Positions 1 to 8,313 of a stretch of 12,694 bases of DNA are shown in pieces. Made by a program: the position numbers and the translations under genes. The notes under the pieces are model-generated. The model had not been told where the DNA came from. It saw only the letters and a list, made by a program, of their open reading frames with translations, and searched no databases. Origin of the DNA: Armatimonadetes bacterium UBA5352 (GTDB taxonomy: Bacteria > Armatimonadota > Zipacnadia > Zipacnadales > UBA5352). The stretch lies in the NCBI GenBank assembly GCA_002411015.1, contig DHPY01000060.1:5734-18427 (forward strand), read 5' to 3'. Positions within the stretch are counted from its first letter, which is position 1, and each line of letters begins with the position of its first letter.

Positions 1-18
1 CGGCACAGCGGCTTCGTC

Positions 19-43
19 GGCGTCCGCAAACGACGCGGACGCC
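19..43. repeat. 9-bp inverted repeat (hairpin) downstream of the addA-like gene
   Basis: GGCGTCCGC at 19-27 is the exact reverse complement of GCGGACGCC at 35-43, with a 7-base loop (AAACGAC). It lies about 115 bases past the addA-like stop. It could act as a U-tract-less transcription end or RNA 3'-end structure for the minus-strand operon. No poly-T follows on either strand, so an intrinsic terminator is not shown. Confidence 0.45.
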
Positions 44-55
44 TCCTCACTCCTT

Positions 56-78
56 GCGCCGCCAGACGACAGCGGCGC
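56..78. repeat. 7-bp inverted repeat (hairpin)
   Basis: GCGCCGC at 56-62 pairs perfectly with GCGGCGC at 72-78 across a 9-base loop. It is the second of two hairpins in tandem beyond the addA-like stop. Short GC-only stems arise easily in DNA this GC-rich, so its role is uncertain. Confidence 0.35.
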
Positions 79-158
79 TCGGAGCGGCCCCTCCACGACA
101 AGAAATGCACGGGCGAGTACGCGCTTGATGCATAGTCTCTCTGTAATGAACGCGTATT

Positions 159-3100
159 CTACGCCAGCCCACAGGCATAGGCAAGTTTGCAGAGTGCGCG
201 CTCGCAGTCGCTCCGCGGGTGGAAGGCCGCGCCTCGGACGCCCGCGATCACCTCGCGCGCCCCAGCCATCGCCCGCGCCGACTCCGCCTGCGGCTCGAGC
301 GCCAGGATCCGCTGCTGATCCAGCAGCACGACCGCGGCGGAGACGGGGAGCCGCCCGGTGATCTGCTCAACAGCGGCGCAGTAGAGGCCGACCTGGAAGG
401 CGTAGTCGCTGAGCTTGCGTTCGTTGGGCGACCCGGTCTTGTAGTCAATGATGCGCCAGCCGCCGCCGGAGTCCTCCGCCAGCGCGTCGATCACGCCGTC
501 AACAAGCATCTCCTCCACGCGCGTGACGAACGGCACCTCCGCCCGCAGCCTCCGGGCGTCCGCGATCCACTCGTCATAGAATGCCCGCCCCGCGTCATCC
601 GTCGCGTCCTCCACGAGCCACCGGACGGCGCGCTCGATCCGCTCGATGTCACGCGGGCTCGCCCCCGCCGCCAGCCCACCCGGCCGCTGCAGTTGCGCGA
701 GGGCGTCCTCAATCACCCCGGGCTCGCGGCCTCCGCGCCCGATCATCTCCAGCGCCCGGTGCGCGATGTCCCCGAACTGCGGCGCCGAGAGGCCCTCCAG
801 CCAGTCGCCGACACCTCCGGCCTCACTCAGCCCCCGCAGGTAGCGCAGGGAGAAGAGCCGCGGGCACTGCCGGTAGCACTGCAGCGCGGTGATCGTCAGC
901 CGCTCCGGCGTGAGCGTCGCCGGGTCCACTCTGCCGACGCGCTCGGGCAGCGGCGCAGGCTCCGCCGCGCCCATCATCGCAAGCTGCGATGGATCGGCGC
1001 GATGGGCGGCCTCACCGCGCGCGGCGGCCTCGGCCGGCGCGGTCCCGCCGAGGGTGAGACTGACGCGCCAGCCATCCCCGGTGACCTCCTGCCCGTCCTC
1101 AAGCGCGGTGCAGTCCAGCCCGAGGCCCTCGGTAAGCCACGTAAGCCAGTACCCGGCGCTCAACCGCCGCTTGTCGTCCTTGCCGGCGAACTCCAGCGGG
1201 CTGGAGAGGATCAGCATGTCACGGGCGCGCGTAAGGGCCACGTAGAGGAGCCTGCGCCGCTCCGCCACCTCCCGCTCGGACTTCTGCGCGTGCAGTATCT
1301 CCCCCACCGCGCCCCAGCTTGACGTACCGTCGGAGGCCTCCATCTTCGCGACCAGGCCGTGCTCTGCGCCGAAGCGTACGGCCTCAGAGGTCCGGTTCGG
1401 CTTGCGGCTGAGGTCAGGCACGATCACGATCGGCCACTCCAGGCCCTTCGCGCCGTGCACGGTCATCAGCTTGACGACGTCCGCGCCCTCCTCGTAGACC
1501 TCCGCCAGCCCCTCGCGCGGCTCCTGCAGCACGAGGTCGGAGAGGTAGGCGATGAACTCCCGCAGGCTGAACGCCCCGCGGCCCTCGAAGGCCCGGGCGA
1601 GGTCCGTGAGCTTCGCGAGGTTCGCCGCCGCCTGCCGCCCGGAGAACTGCGTCAGTTGCACCGCGCCGAGGCCGGTCTCCGCGAGCATCCGCTCGATCAG
1701 CTCAGAGAGCGCGACCTGGTCGCGGATGGCCCGCAGCCGCGAGAGGGTGCGGTCCGCGCGACGGATCCGCTCACGCTGCTCTTCATTCAGCCGCCCGACC
1801 TGCTCGTGCTGCCCCTCCGCCGCGCGCCTCAGGGCCGTCAGCAGCCGGTGATGCTCGCGCGTGAGGAGGAAGATCGTGTCATCGGAGAGCCCGAACATCG
1901 GCGAGCGCAGCACCCCGACGAGCGCGATCTCGTTGGTCGCGTTCTCCAGCACCTGCAGCAGGCTCAGGCAGTCGCGGATCTCCTGGCGGTTGTAGAAGCC
2001 CCGGCCGGCGACTGTGTAGAACGGGACGCCCGCCCGCCGCAGCGCATACTCATAGACGCCGATGTCGCTCGTGGACTGGAAGAGCATCCCGAAGTCGCCG
2101 TAGCGGGCGCCGCGCGGCTCGAGTGTGTCCGCGTCGCACACCTGCGGCTCGCCGCTCTCCACGATCTCCCGGATGCGCGCAGCCAGCAGCTCCGCCTCCC
2201 GCTGGCGGGCCACCCGCACCCCCACGCTCTCCTGCTCCTCGCCCTCGGCAGGCTCCCCGGCAAGCTCGTCCTTCGGAACGAGGATCAGTTCGACTTCGCA
2301 GTCCATCGGGTGCGGGTCGCGGTAGGCGCTGACGGGCTGGTAGTGCGCCTCGTAGTCCGCGCCCGCCTCAGTGCCCATCACCTCGGGCCGCGAGAAGAGA
2401 GCATTGAAGAACGCCACCAGTTCCGGCCGGCTGCGGCGCGTGGTCTCGAGCGGGATCGGCCCGGCGGCGTTCTCCTCCGAGAAGTCGCGCGCGGTCCGGT
2501 TGAAGACCGTGACATCGGCGTTGCGAAAGCCGTAGATGGACTGCTTCGCGTCGCCGACGATGAACAGCCCGCCTCGCGCCGGGGGCCGGCCGCTCTCCGG
2601 GTCGCCGCCCGCGATCAGCCAGATGATCTCCTTCTGCAGCGCGTTCGTGTCCTGGAATTCGTCCACCAGCAGGTGCCGGTAGCGCCGCCGCATCCGCGCG
2701 AGGACCTCCGGGTTGCGCGCGAGCATGTCCCGCGCGGTGATCTGCAGGTCCGCGAAGTCCAGCGCCGCCGCCTCGCGCTTGGCGGCCTCGTAGGCCTCAG
2801 CGCCCGCGCGCGCTTCCGCCAGCAGGTGGCACGCAAGCTCCGCGGTCGCCGCGTCCTCAAGCTCGCAGAACGCGACGCCCGCCTCCGCGCAGGCATCCCG
2901 CAGCTCCCCGAGCGCCCGCAGGCCGCCCCTGATCGCGGTGAGGTCCTCCGCGCGCCCGGCCCAGTTGCCCTTGTTGCCGACGTTCCCCTTGTGCGCGCGC
3001 GCGAGGCACTCCTTGAAGGCAGCGATCCGCTCGGACAGCGGTCGCGTCGCATCCATCACCACAGCGTGTGCGGCCTGCACGGCGCAGTGCCGCATCGCCG

Positions 3101-3842
3101 CGTCATCCTCCATCGGGCACGGCTCCACCGCCAGCACGCACTCCGACGCCTGGGCCCAGAGCTCGCAGGAGGTCAGCGTGTCGAGCACCTGCGCGTAGTA
3201 GCCGTCGAAGGCCGTCTCCCAGCGCGCCCGCAGCGACTCCGGCGTGTGCGCCTCCGCCAGCAGCGCAGGGTGCGTCTCCCGCACGTCTATCAGCATCCCG
3301 ATCAGCTCACAGGTGCCGCCGAGGCCCCAGCGCGCGACGCAGGCGCGGGCGCTCTCCTCACCCGCATGCAGCCGCTCGAGCAGCGTCTCCCGCATCGTCT
3401 CACGCAGCAGCATCCCCTGCCCCATCGCGTCGAGCACGGTGAAGCGCGGGTCCACGCCCGCCGCGATCGCGTTCTCCCGCAGCAGCCGCGCGCAGAGCCC
3501 GTGGATCGTGCTCACCGGCGCGTTCGCAAGCTGCCGCGCGGCCCGCTCCCAGCCCCGGCGCTCCTCCTCAGGGCGCTGCTCGTCCATCATCAACTCGCGG
3601 CAGGTCCTCCGCACGCGATCTTTCAGCTCAGCCGCGGCCTTCTCCGTGTAGGTGACCGCGATGATCTCCCCCACCGCGCCGCCCTGCTCAAGGATCGCCA
3701 CGTAGCGCTGCACCATCTGGTAGGTCTTCCCGCAGCCGGCGCCGGAGGTCATGATCCAGCTTCGGCTCAGGTCCCGCACCGACTCGGCGATCCTCGCGTA
3801 GTTCGCCTCGATCTGCTCGCGCGTCATCGCACGCTCACTCAT
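159..3842 (-). CDS. addA: AddA-like UvrD/Rep helicase with C-terminal RecB-type nuclease
   Basis: This is probably the motor and 3'-strand nuclease subunit of an AddAB-type double-strand-break resection enzyme (1227 aa). Superfamily 1 motifs appear in order: Walker A SGAGCGKT (33-40), Ia VTYTEKAAAELKDRVR (63-78), Ic STIHGLC (111-117), Walker B VDEFQDT (393-399), III VGDAKQSIYGFR (429-440), IV near TRRSRPEL (468-475), V MTVHGAKGLEWP (793-804) and VI LLYVALTRAR (865-874). The nuclease domain shows H1028, D1115/D1119, D1133-Y-K1135 and Q1150/Y1154, matching the RecB-family PD-(D/E)XK pattern. C993 in QCPRLF plus C1213, C1218 and C1224 at the C terminus resemble an Fe-S ligand set; Bacillus AddA is not known to have one. 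I chose ATG at 3842 because GAGGGGGGAG (3859-3850) lies 7 bases upstream; an upstream in-frame start at 3872 would lie deep inside addB. The ATG overlaps the addB TGA by 8 bases, implying translational coupling. It is distinguished from PcrA/UvrD by its length and nuclease domain. Confidence 0.93.
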   Translation of the reverse strand: MSERAMTREQIEANYARIAESVRDLSRSWIMTSGAGCGKTYQMVQRYVAILEQGGAVGEIIAVTYTEKAAAELKDRVRRTCRELMMDEQRPEEERRGWERAARQLANAPVSTIHGLCARLLRENAIAAGVDPRFTVLDAMGQGMLLRETMRETLLERLHAGEESARACVARWGLGGTCELIGMLIDVRETHPALLAEAHTPESLRARWETAFDGYYAQVLDTLTSCELWAQASECVLAVEPCPMEDDAAMRHCAVQAAHAVVMDATRPLSERIAAFKECLARAHKGNVGNKGNWAGRAEDLTAIRGGLRALGELRDACAEAGVAFCELEDAATAELACHLLAEARAGAEAYEAAKREAAALDFADLQITARDMLARNPEVLARMRRRYRHLLVDEFQDTNALQKEIIWLIAGGDPESGRPPARGGLFIVGDAKQSIYGFRNADVTVFNRTARDFSEENAAGPIPLETTRRSRPELVAFFNALFSRPEVMGTEAGADYEAHYQPVSAYRDPHPMDCEVELILVPKDELAGEPAEGEEQESVGVRVARQREAELLAARIREIVESGEPQVCDADTLEPRGARYGDFGMLFQSTSDIGVYEYALRRAGVPFYTVAGRGFYNRQEIRDCLSLLQVLENATNEIALVGVLRSPMFGLSDDTIFLLTREHHRLLTALRRAAEGQHEQVGRLNEEQRERIRRADRTLSRLRAIRDQVALSELIERMLAETGLGAVQLTQFSGRQAAANLAKLTDLARAFEGRGAFSLREFIAYLSDLVLQEPREGLAEVYEEGADVVKLMTVHGAKGLEWPIVIVPDLSRKPNRTSEAVRFGAEHGLVAKMEASDGTSSWGAVGEILHAQKSEREVAERRRLLYVALTRARDMLILSSPLEFAGKDDKRRLSAGYWLTWLTEGLGLDCTALEDGQEVTGDGWRVSLTLGGTAPAEAAARGEAAHRADPSQLAMMGAAEPAPLPERVGRVDPATLTPERLTITALQCYRQCPRLFSLRYLRGLSEAGGVGDWLEGLSAPQFGDIAHRALEMIGRGGREPGVIEDALAQLQRPGGLAAGASPRDIERIERAVRWLVEDATDDAGRAFYDEWIADARRLRAEVPFVTRVEEMLVDGVIDALAEDSGGGWRIIDYKTGSPNERKLSDYAFQVGLYCAAVEQITGRLPVSAAVVLLDQQRILALEPQAESARAMAGAREVIAGVRGAAFHPRSDCERALCKLAYACGLA

Positions 3843-6800
3843 CAGCCTGCTCCCCCCTCTCCTTGCGGGCAAAGCGGAACTCGTCCCAGCGGCAGATGCT
3901 CCGGAACGAGCAGCACCTCCCGCACTGCCCGCGCGGCCCCGGCGGGAACTCCCCGGCGCGGATCATCGCCGCGTAGTAGAGCGCCCAGTCGGTCGCACTG
4001 TCGATGCACTCCTCGATGTCCGCCAGCGGCTCCTTCTTCTTCGCCCCGTTCGCCAGCTTCACCGGCCGCCGGAGGCAGTAGTAGCCCCAGTCCACGCAGA
4101 CCGAGCCGGGCCGAATCTGCTGCCCGGCAAGGGCGTAGATCGGAAGCTGGAAGTCGCCGCCATCGAGCATCCGCGCCTTCGCGGGCGCGCTCCCGGTCTT
4201 GTAGTCGTACACCACGAAGCCCGCCCCGCCCTCGGCCTCGCTCGCGAGGTCAATCCGGTCCACCTGTCCGCGCAGGAGCACCCGCTGCTCGCCCTCGCCG
4301 ATCTGCACCACCGCGCTGCCATCGTAGCCGAAGCGCTGCTCCGTCGCCCACGCGGTGTGATGCGGCTGCACCTCACGGATCTCAAACTCGAGCCACGCGT
4401 GCAGGTTCAGGCGCGTCTTCTCCCGCTCGATCGCGAAGATGACCTCGTCGCCGACGGTCCCGCCGCGCGCCTCGTCCTCGAAGGTGGCGGCAATGACCTC
4501 GTCGAGCACGCTCAGCGCGGCCTCGCGGTCCGCCTCCTCGATCCGCATGTCCTCGCGATGCACACGCCAGCGGCTGAAGAAGTCGCGGAGGCAGCGGTGC
4601 ACGATGCTCCCGATCAGCGCCGGAGCGATCTCCTCGGTCGGCTCCTCGACCTCCGCCAGCCCCAGCACGCGCTCGCCAAAGAACGCCCACGGGCAGGAGG
4701 CGTACTGCCCGAGCGCGCTCGCGCTGAAGTGCCGCTCCGGCCCGTAGAGCCTCGCCACCTCCAGCGCGGCCGCCATTCCGAGGCGGCCGTCATGCTCATC
4801 GAGCGGCAGGAAGCCCGAGCGCCTGTCCTCCAGCGCGATCATCCCGTGCAGGTGCGGCAGCGCGGCGTAGGCGCCGCCCCAGGCCCTCAACGCGCTGACG
4901 CCCTCGTCGCGATGCGCCGCATCGAGCAGCACATCGTGGCCGAAGGCGCCGAAGAGCATCGCCTCCAGCAGTTCGCGCTCGCTGGCCGCATCACCGGGCG
5001 ACGGCACCTGCCGCGCGAGGCCGTAGTCGGCGTGCGGGACGCCGCCCTCGAAGCAGCGCTCCACCTCGTCCACGAAGTACGAGCGCAGCGCCTGCTTGCC
5101 CTCGGCGTCGGTGCCGGGGTAGCTGAGGGTAAGCCGCTCCCGCGCCGACGCCGCGATTGCGTAGAAGAGGAACGCGTCCTCGTGCGCGGAGTCGCTGCGC
5201 TGGTCGAGGGCGATGCCGGCCTGCGCCAGCCTCTCGCGCTCGTCATCGCCGAAGAGCGCGTCCTCGCTCGCGACGCGCGGGAACTGCCGCTCGGTCATGC
5301 CGAGCACGAAGACGTGGTCGAACGCAAGCTGCCGTGCATCCGAAGCGTCCATCAGCGCCACCCCGGAGCGGCAGGCGGGAGGGTTGAAGCTCGTGCCCTG
5401 CGCGAGCCGCAGAAGCTCGTCGCGGAACGCCGGCAGATCCATCGGCACCTCAACGCCAAGCTGCTCCTCCGCGCCGTGAAGCTCCCTCAGCGCCTTCAGG
5501 AACTCCTCCACGGCCGCGAGGTTCGCCGCCGCCTCACCCACGGTCCCCGGGTCCTCCGGCGCGTCCGCCGGCGTCAACCGCCGGAGCGTGCCGAAGTCCC
5601 CCATCACCTCCGCGAGCGCCTCGACCTGCTCGGTGAGCGTCCGCGCACGCTCCAGCGGCTCGAAGCACTGGAAGAGCCTCGTCAGCGCCACCGCCACGCG
5701 GTCTATCAGCGCAAGCTCCGCCTCGATCTCCTCATTGCTGCCGCGGAACCATCGCTGCTCCTCGTCATCGGTCCGGCGCGCGCGCAACTCCGCCCGCAGC
5801 CGCCCCGCGTAGCGCCTCAGCCGCACCCGCCACGCCTCCGCCGCCGAGCCGCTCTCCTCACGGCCGCCGAGGATGCACGCGGTCGCGCAGACACGCTCCA
5901 CCTCATCGGGGTCAAGCTCCGGGTCGCCCGTCGCCGCGCGGTCGAGGTAGCCCGACTTCAGCAGCCGCATGACATCCGCCGCGAGCAGCTTCCCCGCCGG
6001 GACGCGCACGATGTCGAGGATCGCCTGCACCGGAGGCCGATCCGCGACCGGCTCGCTCGCCTGCAGGTTCAGCGGCAGGCCAAGCTCGCGCGCGATCTCC
6101 GACAGCGCCGAGCGGTAGCTCCCCGGGTCGCGCACGATCAGCGCGATCCGCCACGCATCAACGCCGCCCTGCAGCAGACGCTTCGCGCGGCAGAGAACCT
6201 GCCGCACCTCCATCCGCTGCCCACTGGCCTGCACGACCTCCACCGCCTCGCGCCCCTCCGCGAGCGGCCCCCCCTGCCCCTCCGCGAACAGCCGCGCGCC
6301 CATCGCCGCCAGCGGCCCCGCCCCCGCCGCAGGCGCCTCCAGCCAGCGCACGGGCAGCTCGCCGAAGACCTCGCCGATCCGCTCCAGCGTCCGCCTCGGC
6401 CGCCGGAACAGCTCCGGCCGCCGCTCCGCGTCCTGCTCGAGGCACAGGGAGATTACGAGGCGCTCCACGTCGCTGCCGCCATCGAGCGCGCTGAGCACCT
6501 GAAGCTGCGTGGTGGTGAAGTCGTCGAAGCCATCCACGAGGATGGTGCGCAGTGCCTCGAAGGGCCTCCGGCGGCCCTCGCCCAGCTCATCCAGCGCCTG
6601 CCAGAAGCGCCCGGCGTCGTCGTAGAGCGACAGCGCCTGCAGCCGCTGCTGGTAGCGGGCGTAGACGCGGGCAAACTCTCGGTTGCGCGCGGTGCCGAGG
6701 CGCGCCTGCTCGATCCGCCGCGCGAACTCGTCTGGCCGGGTGGCCGTGCGCTTGATCTCCGCCACGTCCTGCAGCAGCACATCCACGAAGCCGGGGAAGT

Positions 6801-7146
6801 CGCAGATCGGGGCGAGCGTGCGCAACGCTCCCTCCGCGCGCAGCTGATCCACCACCTGGCGCATCAGCAGCCGCTGCTGGAGGTCGCTTACCTGCGTCAC
6901 GGTGGCGTGGTTTGCGTCGAGGATGCGCTGCGCCAGGTCGGGGAAGGTCAGGATGCGCGCGTCCAGCAGCCCCCGCACGCGTTCGTCGCGGCCGAGTGCC
7001 GCGCGCACGCGGTCGCACGCCAGCCGCGTCGGCAGCACCAGCAGCGCGGCGTCCTCGCCATGCTTGGCGACGGCGGCCACGTATTCATCAAGAATCGCCC
7101 GGGTCTGCCCCGACCCGGCCGGTCCGCACAGGATCTCGCGCCTCAC
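3835..7146 (-). CDS. addB: AddB-like helicase-nuclease subunit with degenerate Walker A
   Basis: This is probably the partner subunit of AddA in double-strand-break resection (1103 aa). The N terminus has a Walker A-like loop GPAGSGQT (8-15) in which glutamine (Q14) replaces the lysine. AddB-type landmarks follow, including the Walker B-like LVDGFDDFTTTQ and the segment HVFVLGMTERQFP. The C-terminal PD-(D/E)XK domain has C818 (ASCPW), H850 (GSIVHR), D963/D966 (GQVDRID), D981-Y-K983 and Q1000/Y1004. C1075, C1078, C1079 and C1085 close to the end complete a cysteine set like the Fe-S cluster of known AddB proteins. I chose GTG at 7146 because GAGGGGGG (7162-7155) lies 8 bases upstream and the homologous sequence begins right there. 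An ATG at 7245 in the same frame would add 33 residues, overlap the preceding gene by 58 bases and lacks a ribosome binding site. The stop overlaps the addA start. Assignment to the AddB/PDDEXK_1 family is firm; strict orthology is less so. Confidence 0.88.
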   Translation of the reverse strand: MRREILCGPAGSGQTRAILDEYVAAVAKHGEDAALLVLPTRLACDRVRAALGRDERVRGLLDARILTFPDLAQRILDANHATVTQVSDLQQRLLMRQVVDQLRAEGALRTLAPICDFPGFVDVLLQDVAEIKRTATRPDEFARRIEQARLGTARNREFARVYARYQQRLQALSLYDDAGRFWQALDELGEGRRRPFEALRTILVDGFDDFTTTQLQVLSALDGGSDVERLVISLCLEQDAERRPELFRRPRRTLERIGEVFGELPVRWLEAPAAGAGPLAAMGARLFAEGQGGPLAEGREAVEVVQASGQRMEVRQVLCRAKRLLQGGVDAWRIALIVRDPGSYRSALSEIARELGLPLNLQASEPVADRPPVQAILDIVRVPAGKLLAADVMRLLKSGYLDRAATGDPELDPDEVERVCATACILGGREESGSAAEAWRVRLRRYAGRLRAELRARRTDDEEQRWFRGSNEEIEAELALIDRVAVALTRLFQCFEPLERARTLTEQVEALAEVMGDFGTLRRLTPADAPEDPGTVGEAAANLAAVEEFLKALRELHGAEEQLGVEVPMDLPAFRDELLRLAQGTSFNPPACRSGVALMDASDARQLAFDHVFVLGMTERQFPRVASEDALFGDDERERLAQAGIALDQRSDSAHEDAFLFYAIAASARERLTLSYPGTDAEGKQALRSYFVDEVERCFEGGVPHADYGLARQVPSPGDAASERELLEAMLFGAFGHDVLLDAAHRDEGVSALRAWGGAYAALPHLHGMIALEDRRSGFLPLDEHDGRLGMAAALEVARLYGPERHFSASALGQYASCPWAFFGERVLGLAEVEEPTEEIAPALIGSIVHRCLRDFFSRWRVHREDMRIEEADREAALSVLDEVIAATFEDEARGGTVGDEVIFAIEREKTRLNLHAWLEFEIREVQPHHTAWATEQRFGYDGSAVVQIGEGEQRVLLRGQVDRIDLASEAEGGAGFVVYDYKTGSAPAKARMLDGGDFQLPIYALAGQQIRPGSVCVDWGYYCLRRPVKLANGAKKKEPLADIEECIDSATDWALYYAAMIRAGEFPPGPRGQCGRCCSFRSICRWDEFRFARKERGEQADE
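3850..3859 (-). promoter_or_regulatory. Ribosome binding site of the addA-like gene
   Basis: GAGGGGGGAG on the minus strand sits 7 bases before the ATG at 3842-3840, inside the end of the addB-like coding region. It decides the start in favour of this ATG over the in-frame start 30 bases upstream. Confidence 0.7.
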
Positions 7147-7154
7147 GGGCAGAT

Positions 7155-7162
7155 CCCCCCTC
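7155..7162 (-). promoter_or_regulatory. Ribosome binding site supporting the GTG start of the addB-like gene
   Basis: GAGGGGGG on the minus strand lies 8 bases before GTG at 7146-7144, in the 41-base gap after the stop of the propeller gene. The longer ATG start at 7245 has nothing comparable (only GATCTACTACTACT precedes it). Confidence 0.65.
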
Positions 7163-7187
7163 AGGAGCGGGAGTTGAAGCTCGACGG

Positions 7188-8174
7188 TCAGGATACCTCC
7201 ATGCGTGTCACGCGCAGTTCGTGCGAGCCGTCCTCGCGCGTCCACTCATAGTAGTAGTAGATCGCGCCATCCACCGGAACCGCCTCGATGTACCGTATGC
7301 AGCCATGCGGCGACTGCACCCATGGGCCGAGCCGCGTCACGCGCTCCCAGTTGCGCAGGTCATACGAGACGCACAACCCCGCGCGCTCCTCGTAGTTCTC
7401 CTCCACCGACGCCGAGCCATCGTAGAAGCCTACGAAGCCCGTTTCGGTGCGCAGGATCGAGCCGATCCGCGTGCAGTAGCTGTCCCAGCCCTCATCCGGC
7501 GGCGAGAGGATGTCGCCCTGCCAGTGCCAGTTCAGGCCGCAGCCGCTGGTCGCGAGGCCGGTGTGCGACTTCACGATCCCCGTGTTGTAGATGTCCGCGG
7601 TCCCGTGCTTGGCATCATCCGAGGCCTCGGCCGCGCTGCCCGGCGCATACGAGGCGATCATGTAGAACATCGGGCCGATCTGGTAGACCGCCGGGTCCTT
7701 CACGCCCTCCAGCCCAAGCTCCTCCGGGAGCAGCATCCTCTGCCGGCTGGCCGGGTCGAAGGCGTCCGGCGCGTCCGCCTCGATGCAGTCTATCCGCCAC
7801 ATGTTCGTGGCCGGGTCCACGTAGGAGATGTAGAGCCGCCAGGAGCCGTCGGGCGCCTTGAAGATGCACGACTTCTCCACCGACGGGCTGTCAAGCTGCT
7901 CCTTGCCGATCTGCCAGGTGTCCTCGAAGACGATCCCGTCCTCGCTGCTGGCGATCCGGCAGCCCACGCCCCTGCCAAGCTCCCGGGGCTTACGCACGCG
8001 ATAGTAGAGATAGAAGCGGCCGGACTCCTCGTCGTAGACGCAGCTTGGCGCGCCCGCCCACCAGCCATTGCCCTCGCCGAGCGGCTCACGAACCGTCACG
8101 CCGTCTTCAGCGTCGAAAAGCGGTACCTGGCCGTAGTATCTGTTCGAGGCATTCTGCCATCGGGGAATTGCCAT
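7188..8174 (-). CDS. Five-bladed beta-propeller glycosidase-like protein (GH43/GH32/GH130-like)
   Basis: A 328-residue protein resembling the five-bladed propeller glycosidases. Recurrent blade-type segments are visible: WWAGAPSCVYDEESGRFYLY (38-57), SCIFKAPDGSWRLYISYVD (102-120), GVKDPAVYQIGPMFYMIASY (157-176), TRIGSILRTETGFVGFYDG (235-253) and GLCVSYDLRNWERV (266-279). The KDP segment and the SYDLRNWER segment are typical of this fold. No signal peptide or membrane segment is seen, so a cytoplasmic location is likely. Substrate, and even catalytic activity, cannot be read from the sequence; many such proteins are uncharacterised. I chose ATG at 8174 because AGAGGG lies 8 bases upstream; the in-frame GTG at 8183 touches that ribosome binding site. 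It sits 41 bases upstream of the addB-like gene on the same strand and may share its transcript, although a functional link to DNA repair is not evident. Confidence 0.72.
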   Translation of the reverse strand: MAIPRWQNASNRYYGQVPLFDAEDGVTVREPLGEGNGWWAGAPSCVYDEESGRFYLYYRVRKPRELGRGVGCRIASSEDGIVFEDTWQIGKEQLDSPSVEKSCIFKAPDGSWRLYISYVDPATNMWRIDCIEADAPDAFDPASRQRMLLPEELGLEGVKDPAVYQIGPMFYMIASYAPGSAAEASDDAKHGTADIYNTGIVKSHTGLATSGCGLNWHWQGDILSPPDEGWDSYCTRIGSILRTETGFVGFYDGSASVEENYEERAGLCVSYDLRNWERVTRLGPWVQSPHGCIRYIEAVPVDGAIYYYYEWTREDGSHELRVTRMEVS

Positions 8175-8313
8175 AGGACACACCCTCTCTGCAACCCGCG
8201 GCGGAGATCCCGCGCGGGGGACCAGGCTTCACCGTCACGCCCTCGTATTCGGCGCCGGAGGCTCACGCACCTTCCGCGCCCGGCGGGCAGAGGTTCCGGA
8301 GCGCGGGTGGCGA
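8175..8313. promoter_or_regulatory. Divergent intergenic region between the propeller and NIF3 genes
   Basis: The two flanking genes start outward from this 139-base gap, so promoters for both directions should lie here. I could not find a convincing -35/-10 pair on either strand. Visible elements are a 6-bp inverted repeat (CCCGCG at 8195-8200 with CGCGGG at 8213-8218) and one copy of the 9-mer ACCGTCACG at 8231-8239, which recurs in the next intergenic region. The promoter role is inferred from gene orientation alone. Confidence 0.5.

Larger units (their letters stand above)
1..158. other. Left-edge region without a supported gene; two GC-rich hairpins
   Basis: This stretch follows the addA-like stop on the minus strand. 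No gene can be supported. Frames on both strands run open to the window edge, but none has a ribosome binding site or recognisable protein. It holds a 9-bp perfect stem (19-27 with 35-43, 7-base loop), a 7-bp perfect stem (56-62 with 72-78, 9-base loop), and at 77-94 a near-copy of the 18-base repeat arm found at 9375-9392. Bases 115-160 are relatively AT-rich. The stems could end the minus-strand transcript, though no T tract follows them. Confidence 0.5.

Noticed and set aside
1..135. Possible edge genes: a plus-strand frame ending in a stop at about 135, and a minus-strand frame open from about 96 to the edge
   Set aside because: No ribosome binding site, homology or length supports either. 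The region has hairpins and a dispersed repeat arm instead.
7147..7245. Longer addB start at the ATG at 7245
   Set aside because: It overlaps the preceding gene by 58 bases, lacks a ribosome binding site, and the added residues do not resemble the family. GTG at 7146 has a strong, well-spaced site.
1359..7251. Very long plus-strand open frames (about 1027 and 964 codons) opposite the addA- and addB-like genes
   Set aside because: They are antisense frames kept open by the high GC of the real genes. Their products are dominated by Arg, Leu, Pro and His with no recognisable domain, whereas the minus strand shows full helicase and nuclease motifs.
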